A stretch of 64,000 nucleotides of DNA from an uncultured Dysosmobacter sp. (GCF_947631165.1 NZ_CANRKH010000014.1:1-64000); one strand, 5' to 3'; shown: positions 51,454 to 60,155, counted from the first letter of the stretch. The notes: generated from the sequence alone by a model not told the origin. Numbers and translations: made by a program.

Positions 51454-51798
51454 ATGGTTGAGGAAGCGATCAAAAAGTTGGAAAGCGAGTTTCAGGCTGG
51501 AAAGTATAACCGGTATGGGCAGGTCATGAAGCAGGGGGTCCTGGACGCTCTGCGGGAGTTCTGCGGGCAGGACGAGGAGTTTGCCCAGGCGGTGGTGCAG
51601 GGCGGGACTTTTTCGGACTGCATGAAGGCCGTGGCAAAGAACTGCGGCAGCGGGATCTCAGACCTGACGGCCTATGAACGGGCAGTGCAGTTCTATTTCC
51701 CTACAGCAGCGGTCCGCTTTCAGATGCGGATCGACCTGGCGCCCCACGCGGCAGAGGATACCCGGGCGGTGGTGCTGAATCTGGCGGATTTTCTGTGA
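51454..51798 (+). CDS. PcfK / AcrIIA9-like family protein
   Basis: 114 residues: MVEEAIKKLESEFQAGKYNR, a helical middle, FSDCMKAVAKNCGSGISDL and TAYERAVQFYFPTAAV. This pattern matches the PcfK-like family, some members of which were shown to inhibit Cas9 (AcrIIA9). The next gene is PcfJ-like, as in conjugative plasmids and phages that carry both. The anti-CRISPR role is inferred from family only. AGAGAGG precedes ATG 51454. Confidence 0.65.
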   Translation: MVEEAIKKLESEFQAGKYNRYGQVMKQGVLDALREFCGQDEEFAQAVVQGGTFSDCMKAVAKNCGSGISDLTAYERAVQFYFPTAAVRFQMRIDLAPHAAEDTRAVVLNLADFL

Positions 51799-51812
51799 GG
51801 GAGGCGCGGACA

Positions 51813-53510
51813 ATGGCTGATAAAGACCGTGCGGCACGGCTTGCCAAGGCCGCGCCGCCGCTGAACGAGGCGGAAAAAGCTGCTGTGAACGCACTGTTTC
51901 CGGCGTATGCGTTCCGCCGCTCCCGAACCAGGGAGCTGTGGATGAGCTGCTGCCGGAAGCACCGGACCCTGCCGGAATGGAACCGGCAGAGCGCGGCGGA
52001 GCAGGCAATGATGCGGGAGCTTCACCAGCGGGAGCCGAAGCACTATTACGGCGGTGAAGCGGAGCCGGCGGCGGTGTGCCCATACTGCGGGACACCGGTG
52101 ATCGTGAAGGAGCTGGGCCGGACAGGGAAGCGGAGGAACCTCTCCCGCTGGCGGCGGGCGGTAGTGCTGCGGTGGAGCGGCGGCAGCCTTTGGGCCAGGG
52201 CCTATGACTGCGGGAAGCACTACTCTGACGGATATTCCCTGACGGGCATCCCCAATATGAAGCTGGTGGGGGTCTACCGGTTCCGGCCAGGACTGGCGGA
52301 GGAGACCAGCAGGAGCTGGTACGGCAATGATGGATTCCGGTATTACGCGGCCCAGAACGGCCCGCTGACCGGCGGAAGATGGAATATCCACAGCCCCTTT
52401 TCCTGCAACACGGAGTATGGGATGGGATTTGATGTGATCGGGCTGGAGGAGATCGGGAAAAGCCCGTTTCGATACTGCATGGCGGCGGAGTATGAAAAGC
52501 ATAGCTCCTATTTTTTGGAGTTTTTGACCGCCTGCTGCTTCTATCCCCGGCAGATCGAAATGCTGATGAAAGCGGGGATGCGGGATGTGGTCCGGGATCT
52601 GGCGGCCCGGGGCGTGAAAAACGCCATGGCCATCAACTGGACGCGGGAGGATCCCATGGAGGCCTTTGGACTGGACAAGCAGGAGCTGCGGGCCTTTCTG
52701 GCCACCAGCCGGGATATCGACATTCTGACCCTGTACAAGCGGCTGAAGGGCCGGGTCTCCATGGAGGAGGCGGCGGATTGGGTCGGAAGAGGCATCCATA
52801 TGCGGGAGACGTTCCATCAGGCAAAGGTGTGGAACCTGCCGCCGGAGCAGCTGATCCGGTATCTGGCCAGGGAGACAGACGGATACCTGGACAGCGCCCT
52901 TCTCCACTGGAAGGACTATCTGACAGCGGCCCAGGCACTGGGCTATCCGCTGCACCGGGAGAATGTGCTGCTCCCAAAGGGGCTGGACGCCGCCCATGAT
53001 TCGGCGGTCCAAAAGCACCGGGACAAGCTGGAGCGGGAGCGGAAGGCAGCGGACGCGGAGAAGAAGCGGCTGGCCGCGCTGGCGTATCAGGACCGGAAAA
53101 AGAAACTGGAGAAGCGGTATGGCTACGAGGCCATGGGCTATGTGATCCGGGTACCGGCCAACGAGGACGAGATCATTGCGGAGGGGCAGGCGCTGAAGCA
53201 CTGTGTGGCCGGATATGCCAACCGGCACATGCAGGGGCAGGTCACCATTCTCTTCATGCGGAAGAAACGCAGCCTGGACAAGCCCTGGCTGACCATCGAG
53301 ATGTCCGGGAAACGGCTGGTGCAGATCCATGGATACCGGAATGAGGGAATGTACTCCACGAGGGGCCGGTTTGCCCCGGACCCCAGAGAGACATACCGTG
53401 ATTTTTTGGACCCGTGGCTGGATTGGGTGGCCGCTGGAAGCAAGCGGGACAAGGCTGGGGCGCCGGTCCTGCCTAAGAAAAAGAAGGAAACGGAGGTCAA
53501 AAGCGCATGA
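51813..53510 (+). CDS. PcfJ-like protein
   Basis: 565 residues. The N-terminal part has zinc-like pairs (CPYCGTPV). The C-terminal PcfJ domain shows EGQALKHCVAGYANRHMQGQ, TILFMRKKRSLDKPWLTIEM and VQIHGYRNEGMYS. PcfJ family members accompany PcfK in mobile elements; the biochemical role is not established. ATG 51813 has GAGGGAGG upstream. The stop overlaps the DUF3102 start. Confidence 0.8.
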   Translation: MADKDRAARLAKAAPPLNEAEKAAVNALFPAYAFRRSRTRELWMSCCRKHRTLPEWNRQSAAEQAMMRELHQREPKHYYGGEAEPAAVCPYCGTPVIVKELGRTGKRRNLSRWRRAVVLRWSGGSLWARAYDCGKHYSDGYSLTGIPNMKLVGVYRFRPGLAEETSRSWYGNDGFRYYAAQNGPLTGGRWNIHSPFSCNTEYGMGFDVIGLEEIGKSPFRYCMAAEYEKHSSYFLEFLTACCFYPRQIEMLMKAGMRDVVRDLAARGVKNAMAINWTREDPMEAFGLDKQELRAFLATSRDIDILTLYKRLKGRVSMEEAADWVGRGIHMRETFHQAKVWNLPPEQLIRYLARETDGYLDSALLHWKDYLTAAQALGYPLHRENVLLPKGLDAAHDSAVQKHRDKLERERKAADAEKKRLAALAYQDRKKKLEKRYGYEAMGYVIRVPANEDEIIAEGQALKHCVAGYANRHMQGQVTILFMRKKRSLDKPWLTIEMSGKRLVQIHGYRNEGMYSTRGRFAPDPRETYRDFLDPWLDWVAAGSKRDKAGAPVLPKKKKETEVKSA

Positions 53511-54730
53511 GCGATCTGGAGAGCGCCAGAACTATGGGGGTCCCCGCTGGAGCCCAGCGGAGCGGGTCCAGTGGGGAGGGGCCGAGCAGCGGAATGAGGG
53601 AGCCTGCGCCAGAAAGCGCAGGCGAGAGATATGGAGCTTGTGAGGACGAGATGGAGACGGCATACAAAATGACAGACAATTACTATCGGGAGCTGATGGC
53701 GAAGAGGGGGGAAGCGCTTACGCCGCCGGTGGGCGTTTCCAGGGGGATCGCGGTCATTACAGACGAGATCCTGTTTTATAAGAATGTGGGCGGCAGCGCC
53801 GTGATCGAGATCGGGCGGCGGCTGATGGAGGCCAAAGCCCAGCTTTCTCATGGGGAATGGCTGCCCTGGCTGCGGGACAAGGTGGACTTTTCAGAGCGGA
53901 CGGCAACCAATTTCATGCGGCTGGCAAAGGCATATGGAAATCAGCAGACGATTGCCGATTTGGGAGCCTCCAAAGCCTTGGCACTGCTGGCTTTGCCGGA
54001 ATCTGAGCGGGAGAGCTTCGCCGCGGAAAAACACACGGTAAACGGCGTGGAAAAGTCTGTTTCGGACATGAGCAGTCAGGAGCTGAAACAGGCCATCCGG
54101 GAGCGGGACGAGGCGAGACTGGCGGCGGAAAAAGCCAAGGCCGAGGCGGACGCGGCAGAGGCCAGCCGGGCCAAGATGGAGACGGATATGCGGCAGCTGA
54201 AGGAGCTGCAGGCCCGGGCACTGGAGGACCAGGCGGCCAAGGCGGCGGAGGTGAAGCGGCTGGAGGACGAGCTGGCAGCTATGAGAAACAGGCCGGTAGA
54301 TATTGCTGTGGAGGTGAAGGACGCCTCCCCGGAGCAGATCGCCCAGGCCCGGGCGGAGGCTGCCAAAGAGGCCCATGCCTCCATGAAGCAGGCGCTCCAG
54401 AAAGAACTGGACAGCAAGGAGGAGCAGCTGCGGAAGGCCCGGGAGGACCTGAAAAAGGCCAGAGAGGAAGCCAGGACCGCCAATGTGGGACTGCGGGAGG
54501 CGGAGGAGGCGGCCAGGAAGGCCCGGGAGGCCGCGGAGAAGGCCGAAAGGGCGGCCAAGGTCAACAGCAGCCAGAATATGGTGCGCTTTACCATTCTGTT
54601 CAACCAGACCCAGGAGACGGTGAACCAGATGGCGGACGCTGTGAAGCGGGAGCCGCCGGAGAACCAGGAGAAGATGCGGGCGGCCATGCGGGCGCTGTCC
54701 GACGCCATTGGAAAGGCGGCAGGCACATGA
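53507..54730 (+). CDS. DUF3102 phage protein with long coiled coil
   Basis: 407 residues from ATG 53507 (GGAGGTC upstream, overlapping pcfJ). Residues about 10-48 are encoded by leader element copy B and have low-complexity Gly/Ser/Pro content. The DUF3102 domain begins near residue 60 (GIAVITDEILFYKNVGGSAVIEIGRRLMEAKAQLSHGEWLPWL…FSERTATNFMRLAKAY). Residues 165-355 form a continuous coiled coil rich in Glu, Lys and Ala. The native start may be 53594 or 53651. Probably a replication or partition accessory. Confidence 0.8.
   Translation: MSDLESARTMGVPAGAQRSGSSGEGPSSGMREPAPESAGERYGACEDEMETAYKMTDNYYRELMAKRGEALTPPVGVSRGIAVITDEILFYKNVGGSAVIEIGRRLMEAKAQLSHGEWLPWLRDKVDFSERTATNFMRLAKAYGNQQTIADLGASKALALLALPESERESFAAEKHTVNGVEKSVSDMSSQELKQAIRERDEARLAAEKAKAEADAAEASRAKMETDMRQLKELQARALEDQAAKAAEVKRLEDELAAMRNRPVDIAVEVKDASPEQIAQARAEAAKEAHASMKQALQKELDSKEEQLRKAREDLKKAREEARTANVGLREAEEAARKAREAAEKAERAAKVNSSQNMVRFTILFNQTQETVNQMADAVKREPPENQEKMRAAMRALSDAIGKAAGT
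53542..53650 (+). repeat. Structured leader element, copy B
   Basis: Hairpin 1: CCCCGCTGGA pairs with TCCAGTGGGG (53542-53576) around conserved loop GCCCAGCGGAGCGGG. Then GGGGAGGGG and an ATG near 53594. Hairpin 2: CCTGCGC / GCGCAGG. The tail TTGTGAGGACGAG precedes ATG 53651. It lies inside the open frame of the DUF3102 gene. Confidence 0.75.
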
Positions 54731-55161
54731 GGATCGAAAAGGTCCGGTGCGGGAGCTGCATATACGGAGCGGGGCCGCTGAACATATTCCGCTGCAATTA
54801 TGCCGGACTGACCGGAAGGACCCGGAAAGGGCAGCCGCCGGAGAACTGCACATACTTTCGGCCGGGGCGCAGGCTGGAGACGCCGGAGGAGGCGGCCCGC
54901 TGGCAGAAGGCGCGGCAGAAAGAGGCGAAGCGCCGGAGGAACAGCCCGGACTGGGAAAAGGGCGGGGACCTTTACCGGCAGGGACAGAACGACGGGGAGA
55001 TCGCCCGGGCACTGGGGTGCAGCCGGGGCGCTGTGCTCCAGTGGCGGAGGCGGAACGGCCTGCGCGCCAACGCCGGGCCGGTAAACCGGGAGGGATGGCA
55101 TGGGGATCAACATCAGGAATCCACGGCAGTACATGGAGAATTTTTTATACATCCGGGATAA
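54727..55161 (+). CDS. Phage HTH protein (possible terminase-associated)
   Basis: 144 residues. The N-terminus has cysteines (VRCGSCIYGAGPLNIFRC, NCTYF) that may bind zinc. The C-terminal HTH (YRQGQNDGEIARALGCSRGAVLQWRRRNGL) resembles small DNA-binding domains of phage regulators or terminase small-subunit-like proteins. It overlaps the previous stop (ATGA) and runs 62 bp into terL. Confidence 0.65.
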   Translation: MRIEKVRCGSCIYGAGPLNIFRCNYAGLTGRTRKGQPPENCTYFRPGRRLETPEEAARWQKARQKEAKRRRNSPDWEKGGDLYRQGQNDGEIARALGCSRGAVLQWRRRNGLRANAGPVNREGWHGDQHQESTAVHGEFFIHPG

Positions 55162-56929
55162 GAAGCAGCGGCTTGTTCCGCTGAAGCTCAAGCCCGCCCA
55201 GGAGAACCTGTACCAGATCATCAAGGAGGAGCACCAGGCGGGACGGCCTGTGCGCCTGATCGTGCTGAAGGGGCGGCAGGAGGGCATTTCCACGGTGACG
55301 GAGGCACTGATGTTTCAGGACGCCGCCACCCGGCCTCTGGTGAACACCCTGATCGTGGCCCACCGGGACGACGCCACGGCCAACCTGTTCCGCATGAACA
55401 AGCTGTTTTACGACTGCCTGCCCCAGAGCGTACAGCCCATGAAAAAGGCCAGCAACGCAAAAGAACTGGTGTTCGAGAATCCCACCCGGGACGAGGGGGA
55501 GAAGCGGCGGCGGCCGGGGCTGCGGTCCCGGATCAAGTGCGTCACTGCCGGGGGCAAGGGCGCGGGCCGGTCGGACACCCTGACCAATGTGCATCTATCG
55601 GAGTACGCCTTTTGGCCGGGAGACAAGAAGGGTATGCTGGCGGGCATCATGCAGGCCGTGCCGGACGACCCCAACACCATGGTCATCATCGAGAGCACCG
55701 CCAACGGCTTCGACGACTTCAAGGAGCTGTGGGACGGCGCTGTGGAGGGGACCAACGGCTGGAGGCCGGTCTTCCTGCCCTGGTACATGGAGCCGGAGTA
55801 CCGGCGGCCTGTAGAACCTGGAACTATTTGGACAGATGAGGAAAAGAAAATGATGGGGCCCCCGCCGGAGCCCAGCGCAGCGGTCAAGGTGAGCCGCGAG
55901 AGCGGCGAGAAGGCCCTCTGGAGGGGTCCGGTGGGGAGAGGAGAGGCAAGGAAGCGGTTCGAGCCCTGGGCGAAAGGCCGGGGCGAGTATAGCGGACTTT
56001 GCCTCGACGAGGAGCAATTGGCCTGGCGGCGGTGGTGCATCCGCGTCAATTTCGGCGGGGACGAGCAGTTATTCCGCCAGGAGTACCCCAACACGCCGGA
56101 CGAGGCGTTTTTACTGTCCGGTGATCCCTATTTTGACAACGACGTTATCATGGCCCGGCGCCGGGCGGTCCAGGAGCCGCTGCGGACCGGCCTTTTCGAG
56201 CATCCGGAGCCGGAGATCGAGGGGGGTGCGCCCAGGGATTGGGGCTTTGTGGACCGGGAAAAGGGCTTCATCCGCATTTATGAGGAGCCGAAACCGGGGG
56301 TCCCCTACGTCCTGGGCGGAGACACCGCCGGAGAGGGCAGCGACTGCTTTACGGCCCACGTGCTGGACAACACAGACGGGCACCAGGTGGCGGAGCTGCA
56401 GCAGCCCCTGTCGGAGATCCTGTACGCCCGGCAGGTATATTGCCTGGGGCACTACTACAACGACGCGCTGGCGGCCATCGAGGTCAATTTTTCCACCTAT
56501 CCCGAGATGAAGCTGGAGGAATGGCACTATCCGAACCTCTATCAGCGTGAAAGGTTCGACACCTTTACAGGGGAGATGGTGAAGGCCTTTGGCTGGATCA
56601 CCAGCTCCAGGACCCGGCAGGTGATGCTGGCGGAACTGCACACCGTCATGGAGGAGGCCCCGGAGCTGGTGGCCAGCTTCCAGACCCTGGGGGAGATGCT
56701 GACCTTTGTATACGGCAAGGGCCGCAAGCCCCAGGCGGCGGAGGGGGAGCACGACGACCTGGTGATGGCCGCCGCCATTGCCCATCAGGCCCGGCGGCAG
56801 CAGCGCTGCACTGTGGACCGCCCCGGCGGGGAGAAGGTGCGGTGGACGGCGGACATGTGGGAGGACTATCAGAACGCCGGCGAGGAGGTCCGGAGGATGC
56901 TGGTGAAAAAGTGGGGGCCCCCGGCGTGA
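55100..56929 (+). CDS. terL: Terminase large subunit
   Basis: 609 residues. The ATPase has a Walker A-like GRQEGIST near 58-65 and Walker B NTMVIIEST near 195. The nuclease domain has GGDTAGEGSD near 405 and GEHDDLVMA near 552. It cuts and pumps phage DNA into the prohead. Residues about 253-298 (MMGPPPEPSAAVKV…) are an insertion encoded by element copy G, absent from the usual TEEQLAWRR-linked sequence. The last codons fall in copy C. The small subunit is 5.8 kb away. Confidence 0.9.
   Translation: MGINIRNPRQYMENFLYIRDKKQRLVPLKLKPAQENLYQIIKEEHQAGRPVRLIVLKGRQEGISTVTEALMFQDAATRPLVNTLIVAHRDDATANLFRMNKLFYDCLPQSVQPMKKASNAKELVFENPTRDEGEKRRRPGLRSRIKCVTAGGKGAGRSDTLTNVHLSEYAFWPGDKKGMLAGIMQAVPDDPNTMVIIESTANGFDDFKELWDGAVEGTNGWRPVFLPWYMEPEYRRPVEPGTIWTDEEKKMMGPPPEPSAAVKVSRESGEKALWRGPVGRGEARKRFEPWAKGRGEYSGLCLDEEQLAWRRWCIRVNFGGDEQLFRQEYPNTPDEAFLLSGDPYFDNDVIMARRRAVQEPLRTGLFEHPEPEIEGGAPRDWGFVDREKGFIRIYEEPKPGVPYVLGGDTAGEGSDCFTAHVLDNTDGHQVAELQQPLSEILYARQVYCLGHYYNDALAAIEVNFSTYPEMKLEEWHYPNLYQRERFDTFTGEMVKAFGWITSSRTRQVMLAELHTVMEEAPELVASFQTLGEMLTFVYGKGRKPQAAEGEHDDLVMAAAIAHQARRQQRCTVDRPGGEKVRWTADMWEDYQNAGEEVRRMLVKKWGPPA
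55857..55938 (+). repeat. Structured element copy G inside terL
   Basis: CCCCGCCGGAGCCCAGCGCAGCGG (first 20 bases match copy E) begins hairpin 1 at 55860. The closing arm TCCGGTGGGGAGAGGA lies at 55926-55941 after about 45 extra bases. It is translated in frame as part of the terminase, in a different frame from copies E and F. Confidence 0.65.
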
Positions 56930-57030
56930 CCCAGCGGAGCGGTCACGATGGGAGAGGAGGAGCAAGGGAGTGCCGCAGTTTTCGCCATAGGCGGAAACGG
57001 AGTTAAGCGGACTTTGTGATGACGAGGTGG
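56912..57030 (+). repeat. Structured element copy C after terL
   Basis: Hairpin 1 arm GGCGTGA pairs with TCACGAT around loop CCCAGCGGAGCGG. GGGAGAGGAGGAGC follows. Hairpin 2 is GTTTTCGCC / GGCGGAAAC (about 56976-56999). The tail is TTTGTGATGACGAG. A short second start of the element (GGGGGCCCCCGGAGCG) begins at 57029. Confidence 0.65.
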
Positions 57031-57083
57031 GGGCCCCCGGAGCGTTGAATTTTACACTCTGGCGAATAAAAGGAGGTATTGGC

Positions 57084-57593
57084 GTGAATGGCAGGAAGAT
57101 GTACTCCGGCGGATTTGAGGCATATGAGCGGAAGCTGAAGACCGTGATGGAGAAGATCAATGTGGAGAAGTACAACTACGACTGGACCCGGCAGAGCTGC
57201 TTTGTGGAGCTGATCTGCAAGGGGCGGGCTTTTCGATTTGAGAAGAGTCTGGAGGACGCTCAGGTGCGGGGAGAGCGTATTTCCTGCGTATCGGACCTGT
57301 TTGCACAGATCGTTCTCATGCTGGAGGATCTGGCCCGGGCATCCAGCAGGGGGCTGTTTGACTTCGCAGAGATCGTCAGTGGGCTGCCGTCGCTGCAGGA
57401 AGGGGAAGCCGGTTTGGAGCCGTGCTTTGCCAGCTTGGGCTTTTCCAGGAGACCGGAGAGCGCGGCGGAGGTGCGGGAGCAGTACCGGCGGATGGCAAAG
57501 GTGATGCACCCGGACGCCGGTGGGGATGCAGGTGCGTTCCAGCTGCTGCGGGAGAACTATGGGAAGTGTTTGGAAAAGGTGGGGGATCAGTGA
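57084..57593 (+). CDS. Phage protein with C-terminal J domain
   Basis: 169 residues from GTG 57084 (AAAGGAGG upstream). The C-terminal 45 residues are a J domain with the HPD motif (REQYRRMAKVMHPDAGGDAGAFQLLRENY). J domains recruit and activate Hsp70 (DnaK). The N-terminal part is an unrecognised helical domain. It may bring host chaperone to replication or packaging proteins. Its stop overlaps the next ATG. Confidence 0.78.
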   Translation: MNGRKMYSGGFEAYERKLKTVMEKINVEKYNYDWTRQSCFVELICKGRAFRFEKSLEDAQVRGERISCVSDLFAQIVLMLEDLARASSRGLFDFAEIVSGLPSLQEGEAGLEPCFASLGFSRRPESAAEVREQYRRMAKVMHPDAGGDAGAFQLLRENYGKCLEKVGDQ

Positions 57594-58144
57594 TGGCGCG
57601 ATTGACCAAGCGGAAAGAAAACGGATTTGTCACATTCGGAAAGCGGCCTCGTGGTTCTATATGTGATGTGCGATTTTGCAGCAAATCAGACGCGTGTCCA
57701 AACATCAAAAACAGAACTTGCCTATATTTGAAAATGATCGACCGCCTCGCTGCATATGAAGACACCGGCCTGGAGCCGGAGGATATTCAATCGCTTGAAG
57801 CAGAATGGTGCATATGCAAGCAGTTGGTCGAGGAATACAGAGCTATCGGTACCATCGACCATCTTCGCAAGCTGGTGCAGGCCGAGAAGGACGGGCGGCT
57901 GGTGGTGCTGCCGTGCAAGGTGGGGGATACGGTTTATATGCCGGTTGCGAAATGGAATACAATAACGGGTTACGAAGAGGACAAATGCGATGGGTTTTAT
58001 ATAGGCAATGATGGCATTTTGCAGATTAAGGCCCAGTCCTACACCGGAAGTCATGGAACATATGGAGTCCCTGGCAAAACAGTCTTTCTCACCCGCAAGG
58101 AGGCCGAGGCGGCGCTGGAGGCGCAGAAAGGCGGCGCGGAATGA
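57593..58144 (+). CDS. Phage protein of the 'LAAYEDTGLEPE' type, unknown function
   Basis: 183 residues. Cysteines in the first part (CDVRFCSKSDACPNIKNRTC) may bind metal. MIDRLAAYEDTGLEPEDI is a motif shared by many clostridial phage proteins. VLPCKVGDTVYMPVAKWN and PGKTVFLTRKEAEAALEA follow. Function unknown. ATG 57593 overlaps the previous stop. Confidence 0.75.
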   Translation: MARLTKRKENGFVTFGKRPRGSICDVRFCSKSDACPNIKNRTCLYLKMIDRLAAYEDTGLEPEDIQSLEAEWCICKQLVEEYRAIGTIDHLRKLVQAEKDGRLVVLPCKVGDTVYMPVAKWNTITGYEEDKCDGFYIGNDGILQIKAQSYTGSHGTYGVPGKTVFLTRKEAEAALEAQKGGAE

Positions 58145-58692
58145 GCAAAGCGGTCCTGATAAGCATACAACCGAAATGGTGTGAGCTGATTGCATTGGGC
58201 AAAAAGACGGTGGAAGTCAGGAAGAGCCGTCCCAAGCTGGAAACGCCGTTTAAGTGCTATATCTACATGACGGCCGGTGATGCTTCTATCTCCAACGGCA
58301 GGGGTATGGTTGCACATCATTCCGGCGGGAAATGTGTCATTGGAGAGTTTACATGTGATTACATAGAGGCAATCCTAGCCGAGTCGTTTATTGTAAGAGA
58401 GGATGCGCTTCGAGCCATTGATGGGACCTGTATGACAGTTCCGGAAGTAAAGAACTATGCTGGTTGGAACAAGGGAATGTGGGTATTTGACTGCAAAGAC
58501 CTTTTCGGTTGGCATATCTCAGACCTGGTTATCTATGACAGGCCGAAGACGTTATACCATTTCCGCAGGGCGTTGGAGTGTCATCGAGGTAATTACAAAG
58601 ATGGTTGTGTTGGTTGTTGGGATTGTCAAATCGAGCGGCCTCCGCAATCGTGGTACTATGTGGAAGAATTGAAAGGCGGCGACGAGGGATGA
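58141..58692 (+). CDS. ASCH-like domain phage protein
   Basis: 183 residues. It opens AVLISIQPKWCELIALGKKTVEVRKSRP and continues VIGEFTCDYIEAI, matching the ASCH/PUA-like fold thought to bind RNA or modified bases. A C-terminal Cys cluster (GCVGCWDC) may bind metal. It overlaps its neighbours at both ends (ATGA). Role inferred only at the fold level. Confidence 0.75.
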   Translation: MSKAVLISIQPKWCELIALGKKTVEVRKSRPKLETPFKCYIYMTAGDASISNGRGMVAHHSGGKCVIGEFTCDYIEAILAESFIVREDALRAIDGTCMTVPEVKNYAGWNKGMWVFDCKDLFGWHISDLVIYDRPKTLYHFRRALECHRGNYKDGCVGCWDCQIERPPQSWYYVEELKGGDEG

Positions 58693-59084
58693 CTAGAGAG
58701 GAAGCAATCAAAATCCTTGAAGATGGAGAATGGTGGGATAACATAAATGAGTTCTACGAGATGGTAAATCCGGAGTTTCAGAAATTGCATGATTCAGTGG
58801 ATGTGGCTCTTTCCGCCCTCCGCTCCCAGCAGGAGGCGGAAAATGAGCCGCTGACGGGGTGGATCAGCGTGAAGGACAGGCTGCCGGAGAAAGGCAACGA
58901 GGACTGGTATAACATTGTTTTGACCAAGGAGAGATCCGGAGATCTACCAATGAGGCGAATTGTCAAAGTTGGATACTGGGACTGGTATCACAAGCGTTTT
59001 TGGGGATTTGAGGTGGGATATGGTTATACCGTCACCCACTGGATGCCGCTTCCGGAGCCGCCGAAGGAGGGTGCCCATGCCTGA
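58689..59084 (+). CDS. DUF551 domain phage protein
   Basis: 131 residues. The C-terminal half is DUF551: GWISVKDRLPEKGNEDWYNIVL…VGYWDWYHKRFWG…VTHWMPLPEPP. The first half (MTREEAIKILEDGEWWDNI) is a common phage helical lead-in. Function unknown. GACGAGGG lies upstream. Confidence 0.8.
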   Translation: MTREEAIKILEDGEWWDNINEFYEMVNPEFQKLHDSVDVALSALRSQQEAENEPLTGWISVKDRLPEKGNEDWYNIVLTKERSGDLPMRRIVKVGYWDWYHKRFWGFEVGYGYTVTHWMPLPEPPKEGAHA

Positions 59085-59136
59085 TCGTGTATGGAACAGG
59101 GCTGACCTGTTTCAAATATATAAAATGGAGGAATGA
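59077..59136 (+). CDS. Possible 19-residue phage peptide
   Basis: MPDRVWNRADLFQIYKMEE, ATG 59077 with GGAGG five nt upstream. It overlaps the previous stop and ends just before the next gene's start. It may be a translational bridge rather than a functional peptide. Confidence 0.3.
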   Translation: MPDRVWNRADLFQIYKMEE

Positions 59137-59139
59137 GCA

Positions 59140-60096
59140 ATGAACAAGTACATCGGAACGAAGCTGGTGGAGGCGGAGCCTGCCAAGCGGTATGAGGATG
59201 CCAACGAGTTTGTCATCATCGAGGATAGCAGGGAGGATGTCAGCACCGGAGAAGGGGAAGTGATGAAGAACGCCACATCCTGCGCGGCGGGATACAAGGT
59301 CCGCTACCCGGACGGGTACGAGAGCTGGTCGCCCAAAGAAGTATTCGAGCGGGCCTACCTGTTGCTGACATCCAACGACCACATGCGGACGGACGCGCCC
59401 AGCATCAGTCAGGAGATGGTAGATGATTTCATCGTGGCTACTGAGGCCATTACTATGGGAGACAAAACTACGGTCGTTCGGGCTATGCTGAAGAATGGTT
59501 TTGAGATCGTGGAGTCCTCCGCCTGCGTCAGCCCTGAGAACTATGACGAGAAACTGGGCCAGGAGATCTGCATGGAGAAGATCAAGGACAAGGTGTGGCA
59601 TCTGTTGGGCTTCCTGCTGCAGACGGCGGTGCATGGCGTGGATGGCTGCCGTCTGGCGGCGCGTGCGTGGAAACCAGATGATGAGGCAGAAAAAGCCGAC
59701 GTGGGCGATGGTCCTTGCGGTTTCTATGGGGCCGTGCCGCCTGCCGTAGACGATGGTCCCTACAGGATGGATACGCCATGCGGTTTTTATGGGAGCGATC
59801 CGGCCAACTGCTTTGGAGAGGAACAGGAGCGCCGGACGGGGCTGACTTTCGGACAGGCCATTGAGGCGGCCAAGCGGGGCGCCAAGATCGCCCGGAAGGG
59901 CTGGAATGGCAAAAATCAGCATATCGAGCTGGCATCCGCGATCAGCTATCGGGCACCGGATGGAACGGTGGTCAACGCGGAGCATGACGCCATTGGCAAC
60001 CGGGCCTTTGCGTTCTGTGGGACCTCCGGCGTACAGATGGGCTGGCTGGCCTCTCAGGCTGATATGCTGGCTGAGGACTGGGAGATCGTGGAGTGA
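59140..60096 (+). CDS. Gp49-like / DUF2829 (Tad2-like) fusion
   Basis: 318 residues. N-terminal segment MNKYIGTKLVEAEPAKRYED…YKVRYPDGYESWSPKEVFERAY is common in phage proteins. The middle (VSPENYDEKLGQEICMEKIKDKVWHLLGFLL) matches the Gp49 family. The C-terminal 85 residues (LTFGQAIEAAKRGAKIARKGWNG…GWLASQADMLAEDWEIV) are DUF2829, the Tad2 family that sequesters the cyclic nucleotide signal of Thoeris defence. A linker with two near-repeats (CGFYG) joins them. GGAGG lies upstream. The anti-defence role is by family. Confidence 0.8.
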   Translation: MNKYIGTKLVEAEPAKRYEDANEFVIIEDSREDVSTGEGEVMKNATSCAAGYKVRYPDGYESWSPKEVFERAYLLLTSNDHMRTDAPSISQEMVDDFIVATEAITMGDKTTVVRAMLKNGFEIVESSACVSPENYDEKLGQEICMEKIKDKVWHLLGFLLQTAVHGVDGCRLAARAWKPDDEAEKADVGDGPCGFYGAVPPAVDDGPYRMDTPCGFYGSDPANCFGEEQERRTGLTFGQAIEAAKRGAKIARKGWNGKNQHIELASAISYRAPDGTVVNAEHDAIGNRAFAFCGTSGVQMGWLASQADMLAEDWEIVE

Positions 60097-60110
60097 TGGT
60101 GTGAGAACAG

Positions 60111-60138
60111 AAAAGCCCGCCGGGGAGACCCGGCGGGC
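60111..60138 (-). terminator. Terminator of hicAB
   Basis: Stem GCCCGCCGGG / CCCGGCGGGC, loop GAGA; on the minus strand it is followed by TTTTCTG. Confidence 0.8.
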
Positions 60139-60155
60139 ATGAGAGGAAAGGTGCA

